From positions 1-64,000 of the forward strand of contig NZ_MVHT01000001.1 of the NCBI RefSeq assembly GCF_002086275.1: a stretch of 64,000 nucleotides of DNA. The letters run 5' to 3'. Both the position numbers and the translations under genes were made by a program. Each line of letters starts with the position of its first letter. Position 1 is the stretch's first letter. The notes under the pieces are model-generated. The model saw nothing but the letters and a program-made list of their open reading frames with translations, did not search any database and was not told the origin of the DNA. Positions 42,496 through 52,116 of the stretch are shown in pieces. This DNA comes from Mycobacterium intermedium. GTDB taxonomy: Bacteria; Actinomycetota; Actinomycetes; Mycobacteriales; Mycobacteriaceae.

Positions 42496-45400
42496 TCAAG
42501 GGCCGGCGTCCATCATCGCCGTCGCCCACGCGATATGTCCTTCGTAACCAAGCGATCTCGCAATTTCGCGATGCCGACCCAGTAAATCCTGATAATCGTC
42601 GTCGCCACGGGCCCGGGCGAGCAGCGCGCGCAGCCGCAGCAGCGTGACATTGAGGATCGCCCAATCGCCGTGGCTGGCAGCCAGCGCGGCCAGCTGGTCT
42701 ATCGCCTCGCGGGCTTCGTCCAGATCACCGTTGGCGCCGCGCTCTAACAACGCCTCCACAAGAATGCTGCTGCCGCACAAGGCATACCCAATCCGTCCTG
42801 CCGCATACAGCTCTGCCACCGTGTCGCGCACAACGGGGATGGCGATGTCGCGCTCGCCACGCCTGATCCGCTCCGGAGCGGTCACCAAATCAGTGACGGG
42901 AACCAGGGACGGAATACGCTCGACAAGCGTGGCGCGCTCCCGCACCAAGATTTCCAGACCCCGTTGACGATCGACTGTCGCGCTTGAAAAGACCAGCATC
43001 ATGCCCAAGCTGTATTCCGCGGAGGCCAGGGCAAAATCGTTGCCGGTTGCCTTGCATGTCTGCACTGCCGTCTCCATCGCATGCAGTGCGGACTCGTCAG
43101 GCAAGAACACCCCGTAGACCATGCCCGTGCCGTTCGTCCATGCCTGGACGAGAGCGACGGTAGCGGGATCGCTGTTTCGGCTCATCTCAAGGGCGTCGAG
43201 GAGGTCCTGCCGCCATCCGTCGAGCCCGAGCCACCATCGAGCGACGCCGCGGAACGCCAGCGCGATCGCGAGCGGCGACCCAAGACCGAAGCCCGCGCCC
43301 CTGGTGGGGTCGCCCGCCGCGAGACCGACGACTGTCTGCGACCACCGTAGGATTTCGCCGAATTCACCAACGTCGAACCAGTTGATAAATGCGACGAACC
43401 CCAACCCTACGGACAACGTGTGATTGCCGATCGATTCGAGGAGCGCCGTCTGCTCGGACGACAGTTTTGCTGCATCGAGGAGGCGTCCAGCATAGTTCAA
43501 TTCGGAGGCGAGGCCGGTCATGGCGATGACCAGTGAGACCCTGTCTCCCGCTAGGGTGCACAACTCCCGCAGTTCCGTGAAGCGCCCCCGACTTTCCTGG
43601 ACCGCTCGAGCTTGAAAGTCGGTGGCACACAGCATGGTACGCGGCGCGATGCGCATCTGCAGGAGGCCGGGGTCTTTCTCGGGTAGCCCGTCAGATAGTT
43701 TGTCGGCGATCTGGCTGGCGCGTTCCCAGTTGAGCCGCGCAGCGCTGACATCACGGTCGGCTGACCACGCTGCGGCGCGCATGTGCCAGCCATATGCCTC
43801 AGGTAGGTCGCCGGCGGCCTGCAGATGTTCGGCGATGAGCGCCGCATTCTCCTCCAGCGAGCGCGGCGCACGACGCTGGATCGCGGTGGCCAGGCGTCGA
43901 TGCCATTCGGCGCGATCGGATTTCAGCTGTGACTCGTAGGCAACCGCATGGATCAGCGGGTGGCAGAAGGCGTGCTCGGGACTAGGGACGAACCGCACCT
44001 GTTCGATCAGCTCTGCGCTGACTAGCTCATCGATCACCGGATCGATACCCAGCGCGACCAGCAACTCCGCTTCGAAACGAGCGCCGACCACCGATGCCGC
44101 GTGCAAGGTCTGCTTTGCTGCGGTGTCCAGTCGGTCGATGCGCGCCTCGATAGTCGCCTGCACGGTGGCCGGCACGCTGAGCTCGGCAACGTCCGTGGGG
44201 CAGGTGTACCTACCGCGCTTGCCGACCAGCGCCCCGCGCTGCACCAACTCACGCACCATCTCTTCTGCGAAGAACGGGTTGCCGGCCGCGCGGGCGGTGA
44301 TGACCGGCGCTATGCCGGCTACCGATGGATCTGAACCCAACAGTTCGACCAGCAATGCTGAAATTTCTGAGTCAGACAGAGGGCCAAGAGAAATCACGTG
44401 GGCGCCATGCGCCCGAGTCAGCACTCCCGCATATTCGGGACGGAAGGTGATCAGGACGATCGCCGAGGTACGCGAAACGATGGTGAGAAAGTCCGCGAGC
44501 ATCGACTCGCTGACCGCATCGATCCAGTGCGCGTCCTCGACCACGTAGAGCGTCGGTTGGGTGCGCTCCAACCCCGCCTTGTTGATGAGCGCGGTCAATC
44601 GGCGCCGGCGCGCATCGGGGTCGATTTGGGGAGGAGGCTCGTCTGGGTCGGCGATACCGAGCAGATCGTCGAGCAGCAGCAGATCCTGCGGCTCGGAATC
44701 GGGCGGTACGGCAGTGCGCAGCCTTTCCCGGGCGGCTTCGCCGTCGAGGTCACTCACGCCCATCCGAGTTCGCAACAACCGTGTGATGGCGTGGAACGAG
44801 ATGTCGCTAGCGTGCGACTCGCAGAAGACCCAAAAAGCCTCAACCCCGCGACCGGTAGCTAGTGCGGCAACTTCGCGGGCGACGCGGCTTTTGCCGATGC
44901 CCGGCGGCCCTACCACCGCTACGACGCCACCGCGGCCGCCGACCGCACGGTCCATCATGGCCGCGAGGGCGGCCATCTCCCAGCGCCGACCGACCAAATT
45001 CGCCTCGACTCGTTCGACCACGCCATGGCGCGGCCGGATCCCCAGCAGTCGGCGCGCATATACGGGTTCGTCGAATCTCTTGATATGAACGGATTCCGGT
45101 TCCGACAGCAGCATGGCGTGCTCGACAAGCCGCGCGGTCGATTCGGACAGCATCACTCCGCCTGGGGGAGCCGCCGATTCCATCCGTTGGGCAAACCCGA
45201 CCGCCTCGCCGGTTGCGGCGTACCCCATTGTCCCAGAACCGATCTCGCCCGCGATCACCCGACCCGAATTCAAGCCCACCCGCAGCCGCAGCGCGACGCC
45301 ATCGCGCTGCGCCACCTCGGTCGCCAGCCTGTCGGCCGCCCGCTGGATCGCCAGTGCGGCCAGGCAGGCGCGATAAGCGTGATCCTCCAACGCAACTGGC

Positions 45401-45684
45401 GCACCGAACAGAGCCATCACCCCGTCGCCGTTGTACTCCGCGGTCCCGCCGTAGCGGCGCACCACCGCCGCCGATCCCTCCACCAGCTCGGTCATCACCT
45501 CGCGCAGCCGCTCGATATCCAGCGTGGCCGCGATGTCCATCGACCGCACCACATCGGCGATCAGGACCGTCACCTGCTTGTACCCCGCGCCTTCGTCCGC
45601 AAGCGGAGTCTGGGCGCCGCACTCGTCGCAGAACTTTGCCTTGTCCCGCAGTGTCGTGCCGCACGAAGCGCATACCAGTGTCAC
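42496..45684 (-). CDS. Zinc-ribbon cyclase-like AAA ATPase, paralogue 3
   Basis: The 1,062-residue protein is read from GTG 45684. It has the zinc ribbon (CASC, CDEC), cyclase-like domain with metal aspartates D44 and D87, substrate positions E83 and A156, and Gly in place of the transition-state Asn (GYAATGEAVGFAQR). Walker A GPPGIGKS and Walker B VVEDAHW follow, then helical repeats. The start is supported by GATCGGCGG seven bases before the GTG. The longer frame from 45795 would overlap the end of paralogue 4 and adds unrelated sequence. It sits 70 bases after paralogue 4. Confidence 0.9.
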   Translation of the reverse strand: MTLVCASCGTTLRDKAKFCDECGAQTPLADEGAGYKQVTVLIADVVRSMDIAATLDIERLREVMTELVEGSAAVVRRYGGTAEYNGDGVMALFGAPVALEDHAYRACLAALAIQRAADRLATEVAQRDGVALRLRVGLNSGRVIAGEIGSGTMGYAATGEAVGFAQRMESAAPPGGVMLSESTARLVEHAMLLSEPESVHIKRFDEPVYARRLLGIRPRHGVVERVEANLVGRRWEMAALAAMMDRAVGGRGGVVAVVGPPGIGKSRVAREVAALATGRGVEAFWVFCESHASDISFHAITRLLRTRMGVSDLDGEAARERLRTAVPPDSEPQDLLLLDDLLGIADPDEPPPQIDPDARRRRLTALINKAGLERTQPTLYVVEDAHWIDAVSESMLADFLTIVSRTSAIVLITFRPEYAGVLTRAHGAHVISLGPLSDSEISALLVELLGSDPSVAGIAPVITARAAGNPFFAEEMVRELVQRGALVGKRGRYTCPTDVAELSVPATVQATIEARIDRLDTAAKQTLHAASVVGARFEAELLVALGIDPVIDELVSAELIEQVRFVPSPEHAFCHPLIHAVAYESQLKSDRAEWHRRLATAIQRRAPRSLEENAALIAEHLQAAGDLPEAYGWHMRAAAWSADRDVSAARLNWERASQIADKLSDGLPEKDPGLLQMRIAPRTMLCATDFQARAVQESRGRFTELRELCTLAGDRVSLVIAMTGLASELNYAGRLLDAAKLSSEQTALLESIGNHTLSVGLGFVAFINWFDVGEFGEILRWSQTVVGLAAGDPTRGAGFGLGSPLAIALAFRGVARWWLGLDGWRQDLLDALEMSRNSDPATVALVQAWTNGTGMVYGVFLPDESALHAMETAVQTCKATGNDFALASAEYSLGMMLVFSSATVDRQRGLEILVRERATLVERIPSLVPVTDLVTAPERIRRGERDIAIPVVRDTVAELYAAGRIGYALCGSSILVEALLERGANGDLDEAREAIDQLAALAASHGDWAILNVTLLRLRALLARARGDDDYQDLLGRHREIARSLGYEGHIAWATAMMDAGP

Positions 45685-45754
45685 TGAGGGGCCGCCGATC
45701 TTGAGGCGGCTCGAGGGTCCCTCGCCCAGCACAGGGACCTCGGCGATGTCCGCC

Positions 45755-48700
45755 TCACATCGTCGTTGCCCACGCGATATGTCCATCGTAGCCAAGCGAT
45801 TCCGCCATTTCGCGATAGCGACTCACCAAGTCCCGATAAGCAGCGTCGTCGCCATCAACTTGGGCCAGCAGCGCACGCAGTCGCAGCACGGTGATGTCGC
45901 GCATTGCCCAATCCTCTTCTGCCCTCAGACCTGCCAACCGATCGATCCCCTGTCGGGCTTCAGAAAGGTCGCCTTCGGCGCCTCGATTGAGCAAGGCTTC
46001 CACGAGTACGCCGATGCCCAAGACGGCGAAGAACGGGCGCTCGGCCTTGAGTAGATCGTCGACGGCCCTGCGCACCACCGAGATGACAATGTCGCGGTCG
46101 CCGTGCCGTGCCCGCTCTGGGGCCGAACACAATTCGGCGACGGGGACGAGGAAGGGAATCGGTTCGCGCAACCACATGTCGCGCACCTGCATCATGAGGT
46201 CGAGGCCGCGGTGCCGGTCGCTGGCCGCGTCCCGATTCAGCAGCGCGACGGCCAGTGTGTACTTGACGATGCTCAGTGCCGCGTTGCTCGATCCCTCGGC
46301 CGCGTCTACCGCGGCCTCGATCGCGCGCAGGGTGGAGTCCTCCGCGCGCAGCACCCCGAAGGCAATTCCGATACCCCATGACCAGCCGGCGATCATGGCC
46401 AACGTGGTGGGGTCGGATTGCCGGGCCATGGCAGTGGCAACGTGCAGGTCCTCCCGCCAACCTGGCCTGCCCAGCCACCACTTTGCGACGGCGCGCCATG
46501 CGTGAGCGGCGGCCAGTGGTGATCCGAAGCCTAGGCCGCTTCCTCGGGTCGGGTCGCCGTGAGCTAGGTCGATGACGACTTCCGACCAGCGCAAGATCTC
46601 GCCGAACTCGCCCGCGTCGAACCAGTTGTTGAACCCGACGAATGCCAACCCGATCAGCGTGGGGTCGTCAATCGACGTGAGTAGCTCCATCTGCTCGGAT
46701 ATCAGTCGTGAGCCTTCGCTGGTGCGCCCGGCGAACATGAGTTCAGTGCCCAGACCTGTCATGCCGAGGGCGAGCGAGACCTGGTCTCCCGCAACGGTGC
46801 ACAGATCCCGTAGCTCGTCGAACCGACCCCGACTTTCCTGGATTGCTTGCCAGCCGGTAGCACACAGCATGGTGCGGGGAGCGATGCGCATCGCAATGTG
46901 GTCGGGCGTGTTCGCGGGCAGCGCATCGGCGATCGAGCATGCCCGCTCCCAGCTGACCCGGGCTGCACCGACGTCGCGGTTGGCCAACCATGTTCCGGCA
47001 CGCATATGCCAGCCATACGCGTCGTTGAGATCCCCGGCGGCCTGCAGATGCTCGGCGATCAGCGCGGCATTTTGGTCGATCGATTCTGGACTTCCCCCTT
47101 CGATGGCCGCAGCCAGGCGCCGGTGCCACGCGCCGCGGTCGGACTTCAGCTGCGATTCGTAGGCGACCGCGCGGATCAGGGGGTGGCAGAAGGCGTACTC
47201 GGCGCTCGGGGTGAATCGCACTTGATCGATCAGCTCCGCATCAATCAGTTCGTCGGCAACCCCATCGACTCCCAGCGCGGTAAGCAACTCCGCGCTAAAA
47301 CGTTCCCCGATTACCGATGCCGCGTACACCGTCCGCTTGGCCGCGTTGTTCAACCGGTCGATGCGGGCCTCGATGGCCGCCTGCACCGTCGCCGGCACAC
47401 TTAGCTCAGCTATCCCCGCGGAACATACGTACCTACCGCGTTCGCCGGCCAGTACGCCCCGCTGCACTAGTTCCCGCACCATCTCCCCGGCGAAAAATGG
47501 GTTACCGGCGGATCGTTCGGTGATTACCGAGGTGATGTCGCTAACCGATGAATCCGGACCGAGCAGCTCGCCGATCAGCGCGGTGGTGTCCGAATCATCA
47601 AGTGGGGCAAGGGCTATCGTCTGTGCACCATGAATGCGGCTCAGTACTCCGGCATACTCCGGACGGAAGGTGATCAATACCATTACCGGGGTGTGCGCGA
47701 CGACGGTCAGAAAGTCGGCCAGCATCGACTCGCTGACCGCGTCGATCCAATGCGCATCTTCGATGAGGTAAAGCACAGGCTCGGTGCGCTCCAGTGCCGT
47801 CGTGTTGACAAGTGCGGTTAGGCGGCGCCGTCGCGCATCGGGATCGATCTGGGGCAGGTCAACGTCAGGGTCGGCGATACCGAGCAGATCATCAAGCAAC
47901 AGCAAATCCTGCGGGCTGGCATGGAAGGAGACAGTGGCCCGCACCTGCGCGCGGGCGGCTTCGCCCTCGAGATCGGCCACACCGCTGGCCGCCCGCAACA
48001 ATCGCGCCACCACGCCGAAGGAAACATCATGGGCGTGCGATTCGCAGAAGGTCCAAACCACCTCGACGCCGCGCCCCCCGGCCAGTGTTGCGACCTCGCG
48101 AGCGACCCGGCTCTTGCCGATGCCGGGCGGTCCCACCACAGCCACGACACCACCGAGGCCGCCGATCGTGCGATCCACCATGGCGTCGAGAATCGCCATC
48201 TCCCACAGGCGACCCACCAGGCTCGCCTCCGGGTGTCGGATCAACAGATCCCGCCGGGCGGTCGCGATCAGCCGGCGCGCGGGCACAGGTTCGTCGGCGC
48301 CTTTGATGCGGACCAACTCCGGTTCAGACAGCTCCACTGCGTGTTCGACCAGTCGTGCGGTGGACTCTGAAAGGAGTACTTCGCCCGGTGCCGCCGCGGA
48401 TTGCATCCGCTGGGCCAAGCCGATCGGTGCACCCGTTGCGACGTATCCAAAAGGTCCTGAACCGATCTCGCCGGCAATCACACGGCCCGAGTTCAGTCCC
48501 ACGCGCAACCGCAACGTCATGCCATCACGCCGCTGAACCTCATCCGCGAGCCGGTTGGCCTCCTCTTGAATGGCCACCGCCGCCAGGCACGCGCGTCGGG
48601 CGTGGTCCTCCAACGCAATGGGGGCGCCGAACAGCGCCATCACCCCGTCGCCGTTGTATTCGACGGTTCCCCCGTAACGGCGCACCACCGCCGCCGAACG

Positions 48701-48913
48701 CTGCACCAGCTCGGTCATTACCTCGCGCAGCCGTTCCATGTCGAGCATGGCCGCGATGTCCATCGACCGCACCACGTCGGCAAACAGCACTGTGACCTGC
48801 TTGTACTCAGCCGCGTCGAGGGCGGACGCGGTCGGGGCACCGCATTCGTCACAGAACTTGGCGGATTCGCGCAGCCCGGTACCGCATGACATGCAAGCCC
48901 CGCCCGCCGTCAT
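45755..48913 (-). CDS. Zinc-ribbon cyclase-like AAA ATPase, paralogue 4
   Basis: The 1,052-residue protein from ATG 48913 is the most upstream copy. It has the zinc ribbon (CMSC, CDEC), cyclase-like domain with metal D46 and D89, E85 and V158 at substrate positions and G165 instead of Asn (GYVATGAPIGLAQR), then the ATPase (GPPGIGKS, LIEDAHW) and helical repeats. It is the most diverged of the four in the cyclase loop. The frame is open to 49450 but the extra 179 residues are antisense to the divergent phosphatase gene and are rejected. Its promoter must lie in the 189-base divergent gap. Confidence 0.9.
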   Translation of the reverse strand: MTAGGACMSCGTGLRESAKFCDECGAPTASALDAAEYKQVTVLFADVVRSMDIAAMLDMERLREVMTELVQRSAAVVRRYGGTVEYNGDGVMALFGAPIALEDHARRACLAAVAIQEEANRLADEVQRRDGMTLRLRVGLNSGRVIAGEIGSGPFGYVATGAPIGLAQRMQSAAAPGEVLLSESTARLVEHAVELSEPELVRIKGADEPVPARRLIATARRDLLIRHPEASLVGRLWEMAILDAMVDRTIGGLGGVVAVVGPPGIGKSRVAREVATLAGGRGVEVVWTFCESHAHDVSFGVVARLLRAASGVADLEGEAARAQVRATVSFHASPQDLLLLDDLLGIADPDVDLPQIDPDARRRRLTALVNTTALERTEPVLYLIEDAHWIDAVSESMLADFLTVVAHTPVMVLITFRPEYAGVLSRIHGAQTIALAPLDDSDTTALIGELLGPDSSVSDITSVITERSAGNPFFAGEMVRELVQRGVLAGERGRYVCSAGIAELSVPATVQAAIEARIDRLNNAAKRTVYAASVIGERFSAELLTALGVDGVADELIDAELIDQVRFTPSAEYAFCHPLIRAVAYESQLKSDRGAWHRRLAAAIEGGSPESIDQNAALIAEHLQAAGDLNDAYGWHMRAGTWLANRDVGAARVSWERACSIADALPANTPDHIAMRIAPRTMLCATGWQAIQESRGRFDELRDLCTVAGDQVSLALGMTGLGTELMFAGRTSEGSRLISEQMELLTSIDDPTLIGLAFVGFNNWFDAGEFGEILRWSEVVIDLAHGDPTRGSGLGFGSPLAAAHAWRAVAKWWLGRPGWREDLHVATAMARQSDPTTLAMIAGWSWGIGIAFGVLRAEDSTLRAIEAAVDAAEGSSNAALSIVKYTLAVALLNRDAASDRHRGLDLMMQVRDMWLREPIPFLVPVAELCSAPERARHGDRDIVISVVRRAVDDLLKAERPFFAVLGIGVLVEALLNRGAEGDLSEARQGIDRLAGLRAEEDWAMRDITVLRLRALLAQVDGDDAAYRDLVSRYREMAESLGYDGHIAWATTM

Positions 48914-48920
48914 CGCAGCA

Positions 48921-48929
48921 CCGCCGATC
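48921..48929 (-). promoter_or_regulatory. GATCGGCGG start-proximal motif, copy at paralogue 4
   Basis: GATCGGCGG ends exactly seven bases before the start codon. The same nine bases at the same distance occur at 38756-38764, 42009-42017 and 45692-45700 before the other three paralogues, while the seven-base spacers differ. GGCGG may serve as a weak ribosome site; the constant GATC part suggests more than that. Confidence 0.6.
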
Positions 48930-49077
48930 TGGGGGTTGCGATCGCCCCGATGGCCCAAGGATAAGACGTTTATCAACGCGCAGACGGGGAAGAATTGAAC
49001 GACACACCTGTGACGCGACTGATCGTCGCGAAGTCCGAATGCCAGAAACCCAGACCTAGCGATTAGGTTTGTTCGTA

Positions 49078-49107
49078 TGACCGACAACCGGGGGGATCCG
49101 CTTTGAC
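49078..49107 (+). promoter_or_regulatory. Nine-codon leader ORF overlapping a TTG start
   Basis: ATG 49078 opens MTDNRGDPL and ends at a TGA that overlaps the TTG start codon at 49103 (cTTTGAcc). The leader contains GGGGGGA at 49090-49096, the likely ribosome site of the main gene. Termination-reinitiation could set expression of the phosphatase. It may also be chance. Confidence 0.35.
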
Positions 49108-51643
49108 CTGGTTGGGCCGTCACGAACCGGTCAAGCAAATGCACGAACAGCTCGATGAGTTGGTCGCCGCGCGTGATCAGCTGGAACAACTCGTGCGCGT
49201 CATCGTCGAAATCGGTTCTGTCCTGGACCTGAAGGTGACGTTGCAGCGAGTCGTCGATGCGGCAATGGAATTGACCGGTGCCCGTTTCGGAGTGCTGGGG
49301 ATCCGCGGGTCTGACGGCAGCCTGTCTTCTTTCGTCCGTTCGGGAATCAACGACGCAACTGCGCAGCTTCTGGGCGATGTGCCGGTCGGTGCGGGTGTCC
49401 GCGTTGCCGACCTGAGCGCGTACCCGGCGGCCAGTGGCTTGCACGAACACGACCCGTCGTTGCGGTCCCTGCTGGGAATCCCGATCACGGTTCGCGGGGC
49501 CGATTTCGGCAGCCTTTATCTGACCGACGATCGGCCTGACCAGGGGTTCTCCGAATCCGACGAGGGCGTCGTGTGGGCGCTTGCCACCGCGGCGGCCGCC
49601 GCCATCGACAACGCGCGGTTGTTTGAGCGCGAGCGTGAAGCGGCGAAGTGGACGAAGGCCAGTCGCGAGATCACGACGGCCTTGCTGTCCGGGGACCCCA
49701 AGACCGGCCCGTTGCAGCTGATCGTGAACCGCGCTCTGGAGCTGGCCGACGCCGAGCAGGCAATTCTGTTGGTGCCGGGGGAGCCCGACCTGCCCGCGAG
49801 CGACGTCTCGACCCTTGTCGTGGCGGCCACGGCAGGTCGATACGCGTCGGAGGTGATCGGTCGCCAGGTCCCGATGGACGGCTCCACCACGGGCGGCGTT
49901 GCGCGTCGGGGGCTACCGATGATCACCGATTCCTTCGCCTATCCGATCGAGGGGTTCACCGATGTCGGAGAACGCCCGGCCATCGTCATGCCGCTCATCG
50001 CGCGGGACGCGGTGCTCGGCGTCATTGCGGTCGCGCGGCGTCCGCAGCAGGCGCAATTCAGCCACGACTACCTCGAGTTGGTCAGCGACTTCGCCCGGCA
50101 TGCCGCAATCGCATTGGCGCTGGCGGCTGGTCGGGAGCATGCGCTCAACCAGGAGCTCGCTCAGGCGGACACCGTCGATGAAGCGGTGCGGGCCGCGGTC
50201 GAGGAGCTTCGTCGACAATGGCGGGCGGTCCGGGTGCTGGCCGTCACCTTCCCGAGCGGCAGTTCCGCACCGGAAATGGCCTATGCGCCCGCGGTCGTGT
50301 CCGTCGGCGACGCCGTCCAGTGGCACGACCTGTCGCCTCAGCTGCAGCAAACGCTTGCGTCGCTGTGCGACGGCGACTTGCTGACGCCCACTATCGCCAC
50401 GCCGGATACGGCCGGCATCGCGCTGCAGCATCCGGAAGGCGTGCTGGTCGTTTGGATTGAACTGCCCGAGAATCGGCCGTTCACCCTCGAGGACCAGACC
50501 CTGCTCACCGTGCTGGCCGGTCGCCTCGGGCAGGGCCTGCAGCGGGTGTACCAGGTTGATCAGCAGCGTGCGGCCGCCCTGGCCTTGCAGCACGCGATTC
50601 TCGGCCCATCGCACCTGCCGACGGGTTTCGCGGTGCGGTACCAGGCCGCCAGCCGACCCCTGCAAGTGGGCGGCGACTGGTACGACGTCTTTGATCTGGA
50701 CGACGGTCGCATCGCCATGGTTGTCGGCGACTGCGTCGGTCACGACTTGGCCGCCGCTACGGTCATGGGCCAGGTACGCAGCGCCTGTCGCGCGCTGCTG
50801 TTTGACGAACCCAGCCCAAGCGCCGCCTTGTCCAGCATGGACCGCTTCGCCGCTCGGCTGCCTGGTGCCCGATGCACCACTGCGGTTTGTGCGGTGCTCA
50901 ACCCCGAGACCGGGGAAGTGGTGTATTCCAGTGCTGGGCACCCGCCGCCCATCCTCGTCAAATCCGACGGCTCCGCTCAGATTCTCGACGACGGCCACAC
51001 CATCCCACTGGGAGTGCGACGCAACTGGCCCCGCCCAGAGGCGCGCGTGACCATCCCAGCGCGCGCCACCCTGGTGCTCTATACCGACGGTTTGGTCGAG
51101 CGGCGTCGCCACCCGTTGACGGAGGGCATCACCCGTGCCGCCGACGTCATCAAGGACGAACATGCCTCGTCGCTCGATGAGTTGGCCAACGAGATCATGT
51201 CCCGTCTTGCTCCCAGCGGCGGTTATCAGGACGACGTTGTTCTACTGCTGTACCGCCACCCCGCCCCGTTGGAGTTGAACTTTCCTCCGCATGCGAGTCA
51301 GCTTGCCCACACCCGCAATGCCTTGCGCAGCTGGTTGAGGCAAGCTGATGTGCGCGCCGAGCAAAGCATGAATGTGCTGATCGCCGCCGGCGAAGCCGTC
51401 TCGAACGCCATTGAGCACGGCCATCGCAACAAGTCAGAAGGCTTGATCCGGCTGGACGCGACGGCCTGCGTCGACGAGGTGCATTTGACCATCACTGACT
51501 CCGGCTCATGGAAACCACAGCAGCCAATCGCCAACAATCAGCGCGGTCGGGGAATCAGCCTGATGCGCAGCCTCATGCAAGACGTGATCATCGATGCCGA
51601 CACCGGCGGAACCACCGTTCACTTGTCCACGAGGATTACCTGA
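49103..51643 (+). CDS. GAF-GAF-PP2C phosphatase with HATPase anti-sigma-kinase domain
   Basis: The 846-residue protein starts at TTG 49103, six bases after GGGGGGA. A short N-terminal helix (VKQMHEQLDELVAARDQLEQL) precedes two GAF sensor domains at about 45-175 and 190-340. A SpoIIE/RsbU-type PP2C phosphatase spans about 500-705 (LQVGGDWYDVFDL, VVGDCVGHDLAAA, LYTDGLVERR, YQDDVVLLLYR). The last 130 residues are an RsbW-like GHKL kinase with N-box GEAVSNAIEHGH and G-box RGRGISLMRSL. It combines the phosphatase that activates an anti-anti-sigma factor with the kinase that inactivates it, as in Rv1364c but with GAF sensors and a separate STAS partner. It is translationally coupled to that partner (ATGA). 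Signals are likely small molecules or redox bound by GAF. No sigma factor gene is in the window. Confidence 0.92.
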   Translation: MTWLGRHEPVKQMHEQLDELVAARDQLEQLVRVIVEIGSVLDLKVTLQRVVDAAMELTGARFGVLGIRGSDGSLSSFVRSGINDATAQLLGDVPVGAGVRVADLSAYPAASGLHEHDPSLRSLLGIPITVRGADFGSLYLTDDRPDQGFSESDEGVVWALATAAAAAIDNARLFEREREAAKWTKASREITTALLSGDPKTGPLQLIVNRALELADAEQAILLVPGEPDLPASDVSTLVVAATAGRYASEVIGRQVPMDGSTTGGVARRGLPMITDSFAYPIEGFTDVGERPAIVMPLIARDAVLGVIAVARRPQQAQFSHDYLELVSDFARHAAIALALAAGREHALNQELAQADTVDEAVRAAVEELRRQWRAVRVLAVTFPSGSSAPEMAYAPAVVSVGDAVQWHDLSPQLQQTLASLCDGDLLTPTIATPDTAGIALQHPEGVLVVWIELPENRPFTLEDQTLLTVLAGRLGQGLQRVYQVDQQRAAALALQHAILGPSHLPTGFAVRYQAASRPLQVGGDWYDVFDLDDGRIAMVVGDCVGHDLAAATVMGQVRSACRALLFDEPSPSAALSSMDRFAARLPGARCTTAVCAVLNPETGEVVYSSAGHPPPILVKSDGSAQILDDGHTIPLGVRRNWPRPEARVTIPARATLVLYTDGLVERRRHPLTEGITRAADVIKDEHASSLDELANEIMSRLAPSGGYQDDVVLLLYRHPAPLELNFPPHASQLAHTRNALRSWLRQADVRAEQSMNVLIAAGEAVSNAIEHGHRNKSEGLIRLDATACVDEVHLTITDSGSWKPQQPIANNQRGRGISLMRSLMQDVIIDADTGGTTVHLSTRIT

Positions 51644-51963
51644 TGCCTACGTTGCTCACACTTGACACCGCGATTTCCGGCGCAGGCAAGCTCGTGTTGG
51701 TCGCGGTGGGAGAAATCGACCTGAGCAACATCGACGAGTTCAACCAAGCACTCGCTGCGTCCACCGCTGAAGCCGCGGCACGTGGCGGGAAGTTCACCGT
51801 CGACCTCAGTGCCGTGGAGTACCTTGACAGCGCTGCGATCAATGCCCTGTTCGCACACGCCGACGACATTGACCTCATCGCCCAGCCCCTGCTGATGTCC
51901 GCTCTCACCATGAGCGGTCTGGCGGAACTGGTGTCTATCGAGGTAGCTCCGTCTGGAGAATGA
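51643..51963 (+). CDS. STAS-domain anti-anti-sigma factor
   Basis: The 106-residue protein starts in the ATGA overlap with the phosphatase-kinase gene. It has the SpoIIAA/RsbV pattern: VLVAVGEIDLSN, FTVDLSAVEYLDSAAINALF, with Ser63 in the DSA motif as the expected phosphorylation site. In this family the dephosphorylated form binds the anti-sigma kinase and frees the sigma factor. Coupling implies matched amounts of kinase-phosphatase and its substrate. Confidence 0.9.
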   Translation: MPTLLTLDTAISGAGKLVLVAVGEIDLSNIDEFNQALAASTAEAAARGGKFTVDLSAVEYLDSAAINALFAHADDIDLIAQPLLMSALTMSGLAELVSIEVAPSGE

Positions 51964-52003
51964 CCGACCACGATTCCGACCAGGTGGTATTGGGTGTCAT
52001 AGC

Positions 52004-52050
52004 CGTTACAAAGACAAAAGTCTCGGTGTAACGCGTTCTAGGGCGTTACG
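52004..52050. promoter_or_regulatory. Triplicated CGTTAC motif upstream of the PE gene
   Basis: CGTTACA (52004-52010), its inverse TGTAACG (52027-52033) and CGTTACG (52044-52050) lie in the 153-base gap between the STAS and PE genes. The first two form a 7-base inverted repeat. This is a candidate operator for the PE gene. Confidence 0.4.
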
Positions 52051-52116
52051 ATCTGCCGTAGCTATGGCACGATGACGTTCGCCACAGCCGACTGACAGCA
52101 GGGGTGGGAGCTCCCA

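Noticed and set aside
45685..45795. Upstream extension of paralogue 3
   Set aside because: It overlaps the end of paralogue 4 and is unlike the other copies; the GTG at 45684 has the conserved motif.
48914..49450. Long N-terminal extension of cyclase-like paralogue 4
   Set aside because: It lies antisense to the phosphatase gene, and the conserved zinc ribbon begins right after ATG 48913.
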